The translations under genes and the position numbers were made by a program. From Mesorhizobium sp. C432A (GTDB lineage: Bacteria; Pseudomonadota; Alphaproteobacteria; Rhizobiales; Rhizobiaceae), in the NCBI RefSeq assembly GCF_030323145.1, contig NZ_CP100470.1, positions 3,451,001-3,515,000 on the forward strand: a stretch of DNA of 64,000 nucleotides. The letters are read 5' to 3'. The notes under the pieces are model-generated. The model did not search any database, was not told the DNA's origin, and saw only the letters and a list, made by a program, of their open reading frames with translations. Shown piece after piece: positions 15,737 to 24,254 of the stretch (its first letter is position 1; every line of letters begins with the position of its first letter).

Positions 15737-16540
15737 CTATGCCAGCCAGTCGGCAAGCTTCGCCTTGCGCACATCCTTCAACAGGGTGATGAAGCCGTTG
15801 GCCTGATGCTCCGCCGTCAGTCGGCCTTTCTCGGCCGTGGCAATGCTGGCATCGCCGACCACGCCGTTGGGGTTGAGATCCCCAGCGATCCAGGCGAAAG
15901 CGTGCGTTCCGGTGTGGCGCAGCAGCGCAAATTCGGTTTCGGCGCGGGCGACCTTGGAGGCGAAATTGTCGGCCTTGGCCATGTCGACTAACTCCGGGCG
16001 AAAATGCAGCATCAACGAGGTCTCGACGTCGCCGCCATGGATGCCATGGCGGTCTTCCAGCTCGGTGTACATGCCGGCGGGGCGGCCGAAGCGCTGCCAG
16101 CTGGTCTTCACCGCCAGCATCCTCTCACGCACGCGCAGCTCGCGCGTGACGATGCCCATGATCTCTTCATTGCCGCCATGCGAGTTGACGACGATCAGTT
16201 TCCTTACGCCTGCGCGGGCAACGGACAGGCCAAGCTCGGTCCAGGCATCGACCAGGGTGGCCGCCGGCAGGGTGAGCGTGCCCGGCGCCTGCAGATGCTC
16301 GTTCGACTTGCCGACCGTTTGGACCGGCAGGATGCGGATGTCGAGATCGCCGGGCAGGCGGGCGATGACCGTCTCCAGCATGCCGTTCATGATCGAGGTA
16401 TCGGTTGATACAGGCAGATGCGGGCCGTGCTGCTCGATCGCCGCCACCGGCAGCACGGCAATCGTCGCCTCCGGATCGATCGCGGCGTATTCGGTGGTCC
16501 GGTAGTCGCCCCACCAAACGCGTCTGTTTGCAACGGTCAT
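15737..16540 (-). CDS. creatininase-family amidohydrolase
   Basis: The 267-residue protein has all recognisable metal-site segments of the creatininase family: VAAIEQHGPHLPVSTD (E36, H38, H41, D47), NSHGGNEE (H120) and HGIHGGDVETS (E170). The family includes creatinine amidohydrolase and several enzymes with other cyclic-amide substrates, so creatinine is likely only by context. It is followed on the same strand at some distance by nothing related. It is preceded by the RidA-like gene (16594-16977), about 50 bases upstream on the same strand. AAGAGG precedes the ATG at 16540. Convergent with the phosphatase gene. Confidence 0.87.
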   Translation of the reverse strand: MTVANRRVWWGDYRTTEYAAIDPEATIAVLPVAAIEQHGPHLPVSTDTSIMNGMLETVIARLPGDLDIRILPVQTVGKSNEHLQAPGTLTLPAATLVDAWTELGLSVARAGVRKLIVVNSHGGNEEIMGIVTRELRVRERMLAVKTSWQRFGRPAGMYTELEDRHGIHGGDVETSLMLHFRPELVDMAKADNFASKVARAETEFALLRHTGTHAFAWIAGDLNPNGVVGDASIATAEKGRLTAEHQANGFITLLKDVRKAKLADWLA

Positions 16541-16593
16541 GTCATGCCTCTTGACTGTGAGGGAGACCTAGCGCGCCAAACGTCGCCTGTCGA

Positions 16594-16977
16594 TCACCCA
16601 GCCGCAATCGCCTCGACCTCGACCTTGAACTCCGGCCGCGCAAAGCCTGACACGATCATCAGCGTCGAGGCGGGCGCGGGGCTGGCAAACAAGCGGTCGC
16701 GGACGTCCATATAGGGCCGCAGAAAGGCGCGGTCGGTGACGTAGGCGTTTATGCGCACGATGTCGCCTAGCCCCAGCCCGGCTTCAGCCAGAATCGCCGC
16801 TATGTTTTGAAAGCAGAGCTCGGCCTGCGCGCCGGCATCCTCGGGGATCTGGTCGTCCGCCGTGATCGCGACCTGGCCGGAGCACAGAACCAGCCGCTTG
16901 CCTGGCGGCACCTCGACGCCGTGGCTGTAGCGGGCGAAAGGCGGCTTGATCGACTTCGGCGCGAGGTATCTGAACAT
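16594..16977 (-). CDS. RidA/YjgF/YER057c/UK114 family protein
   Basis: The 127-residue protein (ATG 16977, AGGAG upstream) has the chorismate-mutase-like RidA fold. Indicators are LVLCSGQVA near residues 30-38, the QAELCFQNIAAILAEAG helix, and the C-terminal STLMIVSGFARPEFKVEVEAIA, although the usual R-x-C arginine context is modified (VSGFARPEFKVEVEA). RidA proteins hydrolyse reactive enamine or imine intermediates, or act in amide-ring catabolism when clustered with amidohydrolases. Adjacent to the creatininase-family gene, a role in the same pathway is likely. The gene is divergent from the ABC importer operon. Confidence 0.87.
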   Translation of the reverse strand: MFRYLAPKSIKPPFARYSHGVEVPPGKRLVLCSGQVAITADDQIPEDAGAQAELCFQNIAAILAEAGLGLGDIVRINAYVTDRAFLRPYMDVRDRLFASPAPASTLMIVSGFARPEFKVEVEAIAAG

Positions 16978-17058
16978 GGCAATCTCCTGTCTGCGAGACC
17001 AGCCTAAGACGTGACCGATAGTACGTTCAAGATGTGGTGCATGGCACAAGGGCGATTG

Positions 17059-17072
17059 TGGACAGGCGTCCA
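17059..17072. promoter_or_regulatory. TGGAC-N4-GTCCA inverted repeat in a divergent promoter
   Basis: Between the RidA gene (leftward) and the importer gene (rightward), the region 16978-17232 holds no gene. It does hold a clean inverted repeat with 5-base arms and spacer AGGC, about 80 bases from the RidA start. It resembles GntR-type operators in form. No regulator gene is adjacent. Confidence 0.35.
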
Positions 17073-17232
17073 AAAAATAGGCACGATGCCTCCCGCACAG
17101 CATGACCCGTCCGGTGTTGGCAGTGACTGCCGCGCAAGCAGGCGGCCCGGGCGGTGGCATGTGTCTTGCTTCTTGGATCAATGGTGTCGAGCCCGGCGCG
17201 TGACGCTCCGGAGCCAACAAAGGGTGGTGTCG

Positions 17233-18237
17233 ATGTACGGAAAACAGAAGATTTCAGCGCTTGCGGTCGCGCTGCTTGGAGCCGGCACGTTCGGCGCGGC
17301 AGCAAACGAGAAGGTCACCTTCGGCACCAACTGGCTGGCCGAGCCCGAGCATGGCGGCTACTACCAGGCCGTCGCCGACGGCACCTACGCTGCATGTGGC
17401 CTCGACGTGACGATTTCGCAGGGAGGTCCGCAGGTCAGCGGGCGGCCGCTGCTGCTGGCCGGCAAGCTCGATTTCTACATGGGCGGCAATCTGCTGTCGG
17501 CTTTCGACGCCGTCCAGCAGGGCATCCCGATGCGCGTCGTCGCCGCCGATTTCCAGAAGGACCCTCAAGTCATCATGTCCCACCCGGGGCAGGGGCTGGA
17601 CAAGTGGGAGGATTTGAAGAACGCCGACCAGTACATTCTCGGCGACGAGGGCGTCCAGACCTTCTTCCAGTGGATGGTCATCGAACTCGGTTTCGATGCC
17701 GCCAAGCGCGTGCCCTACACCTACAACACCGCTCCATTCCTGGCCAACAAGAAGTCGATCCAGCAGGGTTACGTCACCTCGGAACCTTTTGCGGTCAAGA
17801 AGGAAGGCGGCTTCGTGCCCAACCAGTTCCTGCTCGCCGACTATGGCTGGGACACCTATTCGACGACGATCGAGGTGATGCAGGACACGATCGACAAGCG
17901 GCCGGAGGTGGTCCAGTGCTTCGTCGATGGCTCGGCCAAGGGCTGGTACAACTACCTCTACGGCGACAACAAGGCCGCCAACGAGATGATCAAGAAAGAC
18001 AATCCCGACATGAGCGACGAGCAGATTGCCTTCTCGATCGAGCAGATGAAGAAGTTCGGCCTGGCCGATTCCGGCGACACCGAAAAGCTCGGCATCGGCG
18101 CCATGAACGAAGACCGGATCAAGAGCTTCTATGACAAGATGGTCAAGGCCAAGGTCACGCCCGAGGGCATCGATATCAAGAAGGCCTATACGCTGGCCTT
18201 CATCAACAAAGGTGTCGGAATCGAGCTGAAGAAGTAA
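17233..18237 (+). CDS. ABC transporter substrate-binding protein, NMT1/THI5-like
   Basis: The 334-residue protein starts at ATG 17233 with a signal peptide (MYGKQKISALAVALLGAGTF, cleaved near residue 22). The mature part begins VTFGTNWLAEPEHGGYYQA, close to the pattern of ThiY/RibY-type binding proteins for pyrimidines and vitamin precursors, and continues through GVQTFFQW and YVTSEPFAV. Longer in-frame starts lack a signal peptide. It is the first gene of a three-gene importer and lies upstream of a CodA-like deaminase. The ligand is probably a nitrogen heterocycle, but this is inferred. Confidence 0.88.
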   Translation: MYGKQKISALAVALLGAGTFGAAANEKVTFGTNWLAEPEHGGYYQAVADGTYAACGLDVTISQGGPQVSGRPLLLAGKLDFYMGGNLLSAFDAVQQGIPMRVVAADFQKDPQVIMSHPGQGLDKWEDLKNADQYILGDEGVQTFFQWMVIELGFDAAKRVPYTYNTAPFLANKKSIQQGYVTSEPFAVKKEGGFVPNQFLLADYGWDTYSTTIEVMQDTIDKRPEVVQCFVDGSAKGWYNYLYGDNKAANEMIKKDNPDMSDEQIAFSIEQMKKFGLADSGDTEKLGIGAMNEDRIKSFYDKMVKAKVTPEGIDIKKAYTLAFINKGVGIELKK

Positions 18238-18239
18238 TC

Positions 18240-19064
18240 GTGAAGCTGGAAAAGATGGCGCAGGCGCCCATGACGGCATCGGGTGAAGGCCCGATGCTGC
18301 TGACGCTGCGCCATGTCGGCAAGGTGTTTTCCAATGGCGTGACTGCATTGAGCGACGTCGATCTCGCCATCCGCGAGGGCGATTTTGTCAGCCTGCTCGG
18401 GCCGTCCGGCTGCGGCAAGTCGACGGCGTTGAGGCTGATCGCGGGCCTGTCGACGCCGACATCCGGTCAGCTCGACTGGGGCGGTTCGATCGACCGCGCC
18501 AATATCGGCTTCGTCTTCCAGGAACCGACGCTGCTGCCTTGGGCCGATGTCTTCGACAATGTCTGGCTGCCGCTCAGGCTGAAAGGCGTGTCGCGTGCCA
18601 AGGCGGCGCCGGTGGTGACGGAGATGCTGGAGCGGGTGCACCTGACCGGTTTCGAAAACGCCGTGCCGCGCGAGCTTTCCGGCGGGATGAAGATGCGCGT
18701 CTCGATCGCACGCGCGATGGTGACGAAGCCGCGCATTCTGTTGATGGACGAGCCGTTCGCCGCCCTCGACGAGATCACCCGCTTCAAGCTCAACAACGAC
18801 CTTCTGGAGCTGTGGCAGGACGAGCGCTTCACCGTCGTCTTCGTCACCCACAGCGTCTTCGAAAGCGTGTTCCTGTCCAACCGCGTCGTCGTCATGGCGG
18901 CGCGGCCGGGCCGCGTCCATGCCGAGCTTGCCATCGACGCCTCCTATCCGCGAGACGAGGTTTTCCGCACTTCGCCCGACTATGCCGCGCTCTGCCGCCA
19001 GGCCTCGGACATCCTGGTCAACGCCATCAACACATCAGCCGGACCGCACCATGACGGCCATTGA
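18240..19064 (+). CDS. ABC transporter ATP-binding protein (nitrate/taurine/pyrimidine group)
   Basis: The 274-residue ATPase has Walker A GPSGCGKST near residue 60, the signature LSGGMKMRVSIARA, Walker B ILLMDEPFAALDE and the switch histidine in FVTHSVFESVF. It starts at GTG 18240, two bases after the binding-protein stop. A start at ATG 18255 is also possible. It overlaps the permease gene by 14 bases. It energises uptake at the inner membrane. Confidence 0.92.
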   Translation: MKLEKMAQAPMTASGEGPMLLTLRHVGKVFSNGVTALSDVDLAIREGDFVSLLGPSGCGKSTALRLIAGLSTPTSGQLDWGGSIDRANIGFVFQEPTLLPWADVFDNVWLPLRLKGVSRAKAAPVVTEMLERVHLTGFENAVPRELSGGMKMRVSIARAMVTKPRILLMDEPFAALDEITRFKLNNDLLELWQDERFTVVFVTHSVFESVFLSNRVVVMAARPGRVHAELAIDASYPRDEVFRTSPDYAALCRQASDILVNAINTSAGPHHDGH

Positions 19065-19902
19065 CCAGAATGCCGCAACGCTCGACGCGGAAGAGGCGGG
19101 CCGCGTACGCCAGGAGCGGCTGGAGCGGATCGGCCGGTGGGTCTTGCCTTTGGCGATCATGATCCTGGCGATCTGGCTGTGGGACCGCATTTGCGTGTGG
19201 AACGCGATCCCGCAATATATCCTGCCGCGCCCCGGCGTGGTGCTGTGGACGCTCTATAGCGATGCGGGGCTCCTGTTCTCCGCGCTGCTGGTCACGTTGC
19301 GCATAACCTTTCTCAGCCTGCTGCTCGCGGTCGTCGGCGGCGTCGGACTGGCGGTGCTGTTTGCGCAATCGAAATGGGTGGAGATGTCGTTCTTTCCCTT
19401 CGCCATCGTGCTGCAGGTAACACCGATCGTGGCGGTCTTCCCGCTCATCAACATCTATGTGGACAACCAGACGGTGAAGCTTTTGCTTTGCGCCTGGATC
19501 GTCGCGTTCTTCCCGATCCTGTCCAACACCACGCTCGGCCTCAATTCGGTCGACCGCAATCTGCGCGACATGTTCAAGCTCAACGGCGCGACGCGCTGGC
19601 AGCAATTGCGCTATCTCAGACTGCCGGCGGCCATGCCGTATTTTCTAGGAGGCTTGAAGATAGCCGGCGGCCTGTCGCTGATCGGCGCCGTGGTGGCCGA
19701 GTTCGTCGCCGGCGCGCAGGGGCAGTCGTCGGGGCTGGCGTCGCGCATCATCGAGGCCGGCTACCGCCTCAACGCGCCAAGGCTGTTCGCGGCGCTGATC
19801 CTGATCTCGCTCACCGGCATATTGATCTTCCTGGTGCTGTCGCTGGTGTCGCATCTCATCCTGCGCCGCTGGCACGAGAGCGCGCTGAAGCAGGAGCGGT
19901 AG
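19051..19902 (+). CDS. ABC transporter permease (BPD type)
   Basis: The 283-residue protein has six membrane helices after a 30-residue charged N-terminus. It also has the cytosolic coupling (EAA-like) loop MFKLNGATRWQQLRYLRLPAAMPYFLGG, seen here in parts such as KLNGATRWQQ and LPAAMPYF. The start ATG 19051 lies inside the end of the ATPase gene, so translation is coupled. It completes the importer and is followed by a mirror-image repeat before the deaminase gene. Confidence 0.92.
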   Translation: MTAIDQNAATLDAEEAGRVRQERLERIGRWVLPLAIMILAIWLWDRICVWNAIPQYILPRPGVVLWTLYSDAGLLFSALLVTLRITFLSLLLAVVGGVGLAVLFAQSKWVEMSFFPFAIVLQVTPIVAVFPLINIYVDNQTVKLLLCAWIVAFFPILSNTTLGLNSVDRNLRDMFKLNGATRWQQLRYLRLPAAMPYFLGGLKIAGGLSLIGAVVAEFVAGAQGQSSGLASRIIEAGYRLNAPRLFAALILISLTGILIFLVLSLVSHLILRRWHESALKQER

Positions 19903-19938
19903 GGGGTTGGGTGACGTGATTGAGATGCTGGCGCGAAA

Positions 19939-20094
19939 CACCCCCCTCTGGCCTGCCGGCCATCTCCCCCTCAAGGGGGGAGATTGGACGTCATCCGGGA
20001 TTTCGCCAATTATCGACGTTGGAAGACGGGTGCTGTCGGAAAAGCTGCCAATCTCCCCCCTTGAGGGGGAGATGCCCGGCAGGGCAGAGGGGGC
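19939..20094. repeat. mirror-image intergenic repeat before the deaminase gene
   Basis: CACCCCCCTCTGGCCTGCCGG and CATCTCCCCCTCAAGGGGGGA-like sequence starting at 19939 return in reverse complement, ending GGCAGGGCAGAGGGGG at 20094. Related to the copy at 22824-23060. The right end supplies the purine-rich stretch before the TTG start at 20100. Confidence 0.8.
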
Positions 20095-20099
20095 GGTCC

Positions 20100-21401
20100 T
20101 TGATACCGACCTCTGGCTCGTACCATCTCACAAACGTCCGCCTTCACCGGTCGCTGACATCAGGCCTTGCCGCCACTTACGACAGCGACGGCTTCGCCCT
20201 GGCCGACATAACGGTCGCCGATGGCAAGACCTCAGCCATCGCCGCGCACAAGAAATCAAAAGCGCCAGCCACCGCCATCGACCTTGCCGGCCGCATCGTG
20301 CTGCCGTGCTTCGTCGACTGCCACACCCACATCGACAAGGGCCATATCTGGCCGCGCAAACCCAATCCCGACGGCAGTTTCATGGGCGCGCTCAATGCCA
20401 CCGGCGCCGACCGTGCAGCGCGCTGGAGCGCCGAGGACGTGGCGCGGCGCATGGATTTCTCGCTGCGCTCGGCCTACGCGCACGGCACCAAGGCGCTGCG
20501 CACGCATCTCGACAGCGTGCCGCCACAGGAGGAAATCTCCTGGCCGGTGTTCGAGGCGATGCGGGAGAAATGGCGCGGCCGCATCGAATTGCAGGCAGCC
20601 TGCCTGCTCGGCATCGAAGGCGTGCGCGACAGAAAGTGGTTCGAGAGGCTGGCCAAGCGCGTGGCTGCGGCCAAGGGCGTGCTCGGCGTCGTCACCTATA
20701 TGGTGCCGGATCTCGAAGAGCTTCTCGACAAGGTGTTCGCCGAGGCGAACAGGCACGGGCTCGATCTCGATTTCCACGCCGACGAGACCGACGACATCGC
20801 GGCGATATCGCTGAAGAAGATCGCCGAGGCGGCACTGTGGAACGGTTTTGAGGGCAACATGCTGGTGGGACATTGCTGCTCGCTGGCGCGCCAGCCGGAT
20901 CTCGACGTGCTGGATACACTCGACAAGGTGGCCAAGGCGCGGCTGGCGGTGGTGTCGCTGCCAATGTGCAATCTCTATCTGCAGGACCGGCGTGCCGACC
21001 AGACCACGCCACGCTGGCGCGGCGTGACGCTGCTGCACGAGATGAAGGCGAGGGGCATCCCGGTCGCGGTCGCCTCCGACAACACCCGCGATCCGTTCTA
21101 TGCCTATGGCGATCTCGACATGCTGGAGGTCTACCGCATGGCGACGCGCATCCTGCATTTCGATCATCCGGTCGGCGACTGGCCGCAGACGGTGGCGGCG
21201 ACGCCGGCCAAGGTGATGCGGCTCGACGGTGTCGGGACACTGGCAGCAGGTGGCAGCGCCGATTTCATCGTCTTCAAAGGGCGGAGCTGGACGGAATTGC
21301 TGTCGCGGCCCGAATCGGATCGCATCGTCGTGCGCAACGGCCGAGCGATCGACAGGCAATTGCCCGACTATGCCGAGCTCGACGAACTGATGGTGGAATG
21401 A
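20100..21401 (+). CDS. CodA-like amidohydrolase / cytosine (creatinine) deaminase family
   Basis: The 433-residue protein is a metal-dependent deaminase of the CodA branch. It has HTHIDKGH (first metal histidines), FHADETDD, VGHCCSLA and SDNTRDPFY (catalytic aspartate). CodA-type enzymes deaminate cytosine, isoguanine, creatinine or related rings. The start is taken as TTG 20100, just after the repeat, because the repeat itself would otherwise be coding. Its stop overlaps the start of the flavin oxidase. Given the NMT1-like importer upstream, a ring compound taken up by it is the likely substrate. Confidence 0.85.
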   Translation: MIPTSGSYHLTNVRLHRSLTSGLAATYDSDGFALADITVADGKTSAIAAHKKSKAPATAIDLAGRIVLPCFVDCHTHIDKGHIWPRKPNPDGSFMGALNATGADRAARWSAEDVARRMDFSLRSAYAHGTKALRTHLDSVPPQEEISWPVFEAMREKWRGRIELQAACLLGIEGVRDRKWFERLAKRVAAAKGVLGVVTYMVPDLEELLDKVFAEANRHGLDLDFHADETDDIAAISLKKIAEAALWNGFEGNMLVGHCCSLARQPDLDVLDTLDKVAKARLAVVSLPMCNLYLQDRRADQTTPRWRGVTLLHEMKARGIPVAVASDNTRDPFYAYGDLDMLEVYRMATRILHFDHPVGDWPQTVAATPAKVMRLDGVGTLAAGGSADFIVFKGRSWTELLSRPESDRIVVRNGRAIDRQLPDYAELDELMVE

Positions 21402-22804
21402 TGGATGTTTCGGCGCTCAAACGCGATCTCGACGGGATAAAGCTCGACGACAATCCGGCCATCGTCCAGCAGAAGAGCCGCGACTTCTACTGGTACAGCC
21501 CGGTGCTGAAGCAGCAGCTCGACCACGTCACCGGCGACCTGATCGTGACGCCCAGGAACGAGGCCGAACTGATCCGCGTGCTTGCCGCTTGCCACCGTCA
21601 TGGCGTTCCGGTGACGCCGCGCGGCAGCGGCACCGGCAATTACGGCCAGGCGATGCCGCTGTCGGGCGGCGTGGTTTTGAACCTCGCCGAGATGAACGAG
21701 ATCAAGGCCATAGCGCCGGGCCGCGTCGTCACCGGGCCGGGCGCGATCCTCGCCGACATCGACAGAGCGACGCGCGCGCATTCCGGGCAGGAACTGCGGC
21801 TGTCGCCGTCGACCTACAACACCGCCTCGATCGGCGGCTTCATCGCCGGCGGCTCGGGCGGCGTTGGCTCGATCAATTTCGGCGGTCTGCGTGATTTCGG
21901 CAATGTGCTGCGCCTGCGCGTCGTCACTATGGAGGCGGAGCCGAAGGCGCTCGAACTCGCCGGCGAGGACCTGCACAAGGTCACCCACGCCTATGGCACC
22001 AACGGCATCATCACCGAGGTCGAGATGCCGCTGACTGCAGCCTATGAATGGACCGACGTGATCGTCGGCTTCGACGCTTTCATGCCGGCAGCCCGCTACG
22101 GCAACGCGCTGGCACGCCAGGACGGCATCCTGACCAAGCTGATCACGCCGATCGCCGCGCCCGTGCCGCAGCTCTATTTCAAGCGCCACCAGAAGTTCTT
22201 CCGGGACGGGCAAAGCATCTGCGTCGTCATGGTTGCCCGGCATGGGCTAGACGCGTTCCTCGCCTTCACCCGCCGCGCCGGCGGCGAAGTCATCTTCAAT
22301 GCGGCGACGGCAACGGACGAAGAGAAAAAGGGCCTGCCGCCGGGCTTCGAACTGGCGTGGAACCACACCACGCTCAGGGCACTGCGGGTCGATCCCGCGA
22401 TCACCTATCTGCAATCGCTCTATCCGTTTCCCAACCAGCTGGCGCTGGTGGAGAAGATGGACGCGATGTTTCCGAACGAGGTCTTTTCGCATCTCGAATT
22501 CGTGCGCCTCGACGGCAACATCACCTGCTTCGGCCTGCCGCTGGTGAAATTCACCACCGAGGCGCGGCTCAACGAAATCATCCGGCTGCATGAGGAGAAT
22601 GGCTGCCCGATCTTCAACCCGCACCGCTACACGCTGGAAGAGGGCGGCATGAAGCAGACGGATGAAATCCAGCTCGCCTTCAAGCGCGAGACCGATCCGC
22701 AAGGCCTGCTCAATCCCGGCAAGATGATCGCCTGGGAAAATCCGGATTACGACTATCGCTCGGGCCGGACTTTTTTGTTCAAGGGGTTGCAGAAAGCAGA
22801 ATGA
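21401..22804 (+). CDS. FAD-binding oxidase (FAD_binding_4 / VAO type)
   Basis: The 467-residue protein has a PCMH-type FAD domain with the N-terminal VTPRNEAELIRVLAACHRHG, the loop TPRGSGTGNYGQAMPLSGG near residues 70-88, and TASIGGFIAGGSGGVGS near 145. The C-terminal domain is a substrate domain ending with NPGKMIAWE, as in glycolate oxidase GlcD and related dehydrogenases. It overlaps the deaminase stop by one base (TGATGG), so it is co-translated with it. It probably oxidises a product of that pathway. Confidence 0.86.
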   Translation: MDVSALKRDLDGIKLDDNPAIVQQKSRDFYWYSPVLKQQLDHVTGDLIVTPRNEAELIRVLAACHRHGVPVTPRGSGTGNYGQAMPLSGGVVLNLAEMNEIKAIAPGRVVTGPGAILADIDRATRAHSGQELRLSPSTYNTASIGGFIAGGSGGVGSINFGGLRDFGNVLRLRVVTMEAEPKALELAGEDLHKVTHAYGTNGIITEVEMPLTAAYEWTDVIVGFDAFMPAARYGNALARQDGILTKLITPIAAPVPQLYFKRHQKFFRDGQSICVVMVARHGLDAFLAFTRRAGGEVIFNAATATDEEKKGLPPGFELAWNHTTLRALRVDPAITYLQSLYPFPNQLALVEKMDAMFPNEVFSHLEFVRLDGNITCFGLPLVKFTTEARLNEIIRLHEENGCPIFNPHRYTLEEGGMKQTDEIQLAFKRETDPQGLLNPGKMIAWENPDYDYRSGRTFLFKGLQKAE

Positions 22805-22823
22805 GCAGAGGTTTGAGCTTGAG

Positions 22824-23060
22824 CACCCCCCTCTGTCCTGCCGGCGCAGGCCCTACGCTGCCGCTTCGGGCGTTCGTCGTTTGGAAAGCCAAGCAATTGG
22901 CTTCCCATCGGCTTCGCCGACCACTTCTCACCCCCCTCAAGGGGGGAGATTATTCGCTCCGCCGCTTTAGCCTATCTACAACGTCGAAAGGAAAGGCGCG
23001 GCGCAGAAGCTGCCAATCTCCCCCTTGAGGGGGAGATGCCCGGCAGGGCAGAGGGGGGTG
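22824..23060. repeat. long mirror-image intergenic repeat
   Basis: CACCCCCCTCTG-TCCTGCCGG at 22824 onward and CTCAAGGGGGGAG near 22938 are matched in reverse complement by CTCCCCCTTGAGGGGGAG and GCCCGGCAGGGCAGAGGGGGGTG at about 23018-23060. The middle (about 22860-22930) is divergent sequence. No gene is seen in this 280-base gap. Same family as 19939-20094. Confidence 0.78.
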
Positions 23061-23086
23061 CCTCGCGCCGACCCCAGCAATTTCCC

Positions 23087-23668
23087 ATGAAAGTCCTCGT
23101 CCTCTACGCACACCCGGTGGAGACCAGCTTCAATGCAGGTCTGCACCGCACGATCGTCGAGCGGCTGACGGCCGCCGGCCATGAGGTCGACGATTGCGAT
23201 CTCTATGCAGAGGATTTCGACCCCAGGCTGACGCGCGGGGAGAGGCTGGATTATCATAACCAACGCAGCCCTGCGGACCCGGCCGCGCCCTATGTCGAGC
23301 GGCTGCTCAAGGCCGAGGCGCTGGTGCTGTCATATCCCGTCTGGAACTACGGCTTCCCGGCCATCCTGAAAGGCTTTTTCGACCGCGTGTTTCTGCCCGG
23401 CGTGTCGTTCAAATTGGTCGACGGCAAGGCGCAGCCTTCGCTCCACAACATCCGCAAGCTGACCGCCGTCACCACCTATGGCGGCAGCCGCTTCCGCGCC
23501 ATGCTGATGGGCGATCCGCCACGCAGATTGGTCAAGCGGATGCTGCGCGCGACGATCAGGCCCGGCGCCTCGGTGTCCTACCTCGCGCATTATTCGATGA
23601 ACCTGTCGACCGACGAGACGCGGGCAGCCTTCATGGCCAAGGTCGCGGCCGGGATGGATGAATTCTGA
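23087..23668 (+). CDS. NAD(P)H dehydrogenase (quinone)-like flavodoxin-fold protein
   Basis: The 193-residue protein starts at ATG 23087 and belongs to the NQO1/MdaB/KefF group. It begins MKVLVLYAHPVETSFN (FMN/FAD phosphate loop) and has PVWNYGFPAILKGFFDRVFLPG near residues 85-105 and TYGGS near 128. Such proteins reduce quinones or small electrophiles with two electrons in the cytosol. It overlaps the next gene, a paralogue of the same fold, by the TGATG junction. Function relative to the upstream deaminase/oxidase genes is unknown. Confidence 0.87.
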   Translation: MKVLVLYAHPVETSFNAGLHRTIVERLTAAGHEVDDCDLYAEDFDPRLTRGERLDYHNQRSPADPAAPYVERLLKAEALVLSYPVWNYGFPAILKGFFDRVFLPGVSFKLVDGKAQPSLHNIRKLTAVTTYGGSRFRAMLMGDPPRRLVKRMLRATIRPGASVSYLAHYSMNLSTDETRAAFMAKVAAGMDEF

Positions 23669-24249
23669 TGCGCGTGCTGGTGGTCTATTGCCATCCGGTG
23701 CCCGAAAGCTTTTGCGCCGCCATCAGAGATGCCGCAGTCGATGTGCTGAAGGCACGCGGCTGGGAGGTGCGGCTGCTCGACCTCTATGCGGAGAAATTCG
23801 ATCCGGTGATGGGCTGCGAAGAGCGACGCGCCTACAATGAGCGGGCGCCGGAGGATCCGGCCCTAAAACCGCATTTCGAGCATCTCGCCTGGGCTGAGGC
23901 GATCCTGTTCATCTATCCGACCTGGTGGTACGGGCTGCCGGCCATGCTGAAGGGCTGGCTCGACCGGGTCTGGGCGACCGATGTCGCCTTCAAGCTGGGC
24001 AAGGGGCGCATCACGTCGCTGATGACACATGTCACCAGGGTCGGCGTCATTACCACCTGCGGCGCGCCGACCTGGTGGAGCGTCGTCGTCGGCCAGCCCG
24101 GCCGCAAGACCTTGCTGCGCGGTATGCGCGCGCTGTGCGCCCGCCGCTGTCGGACGTTTTTCCTGGCGCACTACCTGATGGACGCCTCCACGCCAAGGAC
24201 GAGGGCGGCGTTTCTGGTGAAGGTGCGGGCGAAGCTGGAGCGGTTTTGA
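23668..24249 (+). CDS. NAD(P)H dehydrogenase (quinone)-like flavodoxin-fold protein, second paralogue
   Basis: The 193-residue protein has the same length and fold as the gene before it: MRVLVVYCHPVPESFC at the start, PTWWYGLPAMLKGWLDRVW near residues 88-106, TTCGAPTWW near 130, and the C-terminal STPRTRAAFLVKV. The two are clear tandem paralogues but well diverged, so the duplication is old. They may form a heterodimer, since this family is dimeric with the active site at the interface. The start overlaps the preceding stop. Confidence 0.87.
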   Translation: MRVLVVYCHPVPESFCAAIRDAAVDVLKARGWEVRLLDLYAEKFDPVMGCEERRAYNERAPEDPALKPHFEHLAWAEAILFIYPTWWYGLPAMLKGWLDRVWATDVAFKLGKGRITSLMTHVTRVGVITTCGAPTWWSVVVGQPGRKTLLRGMRALCARRCRTFFLAHYLMDASTPRTRAAFLVKVRAKLERF

Positions 24250-24254
24250 GCTTC

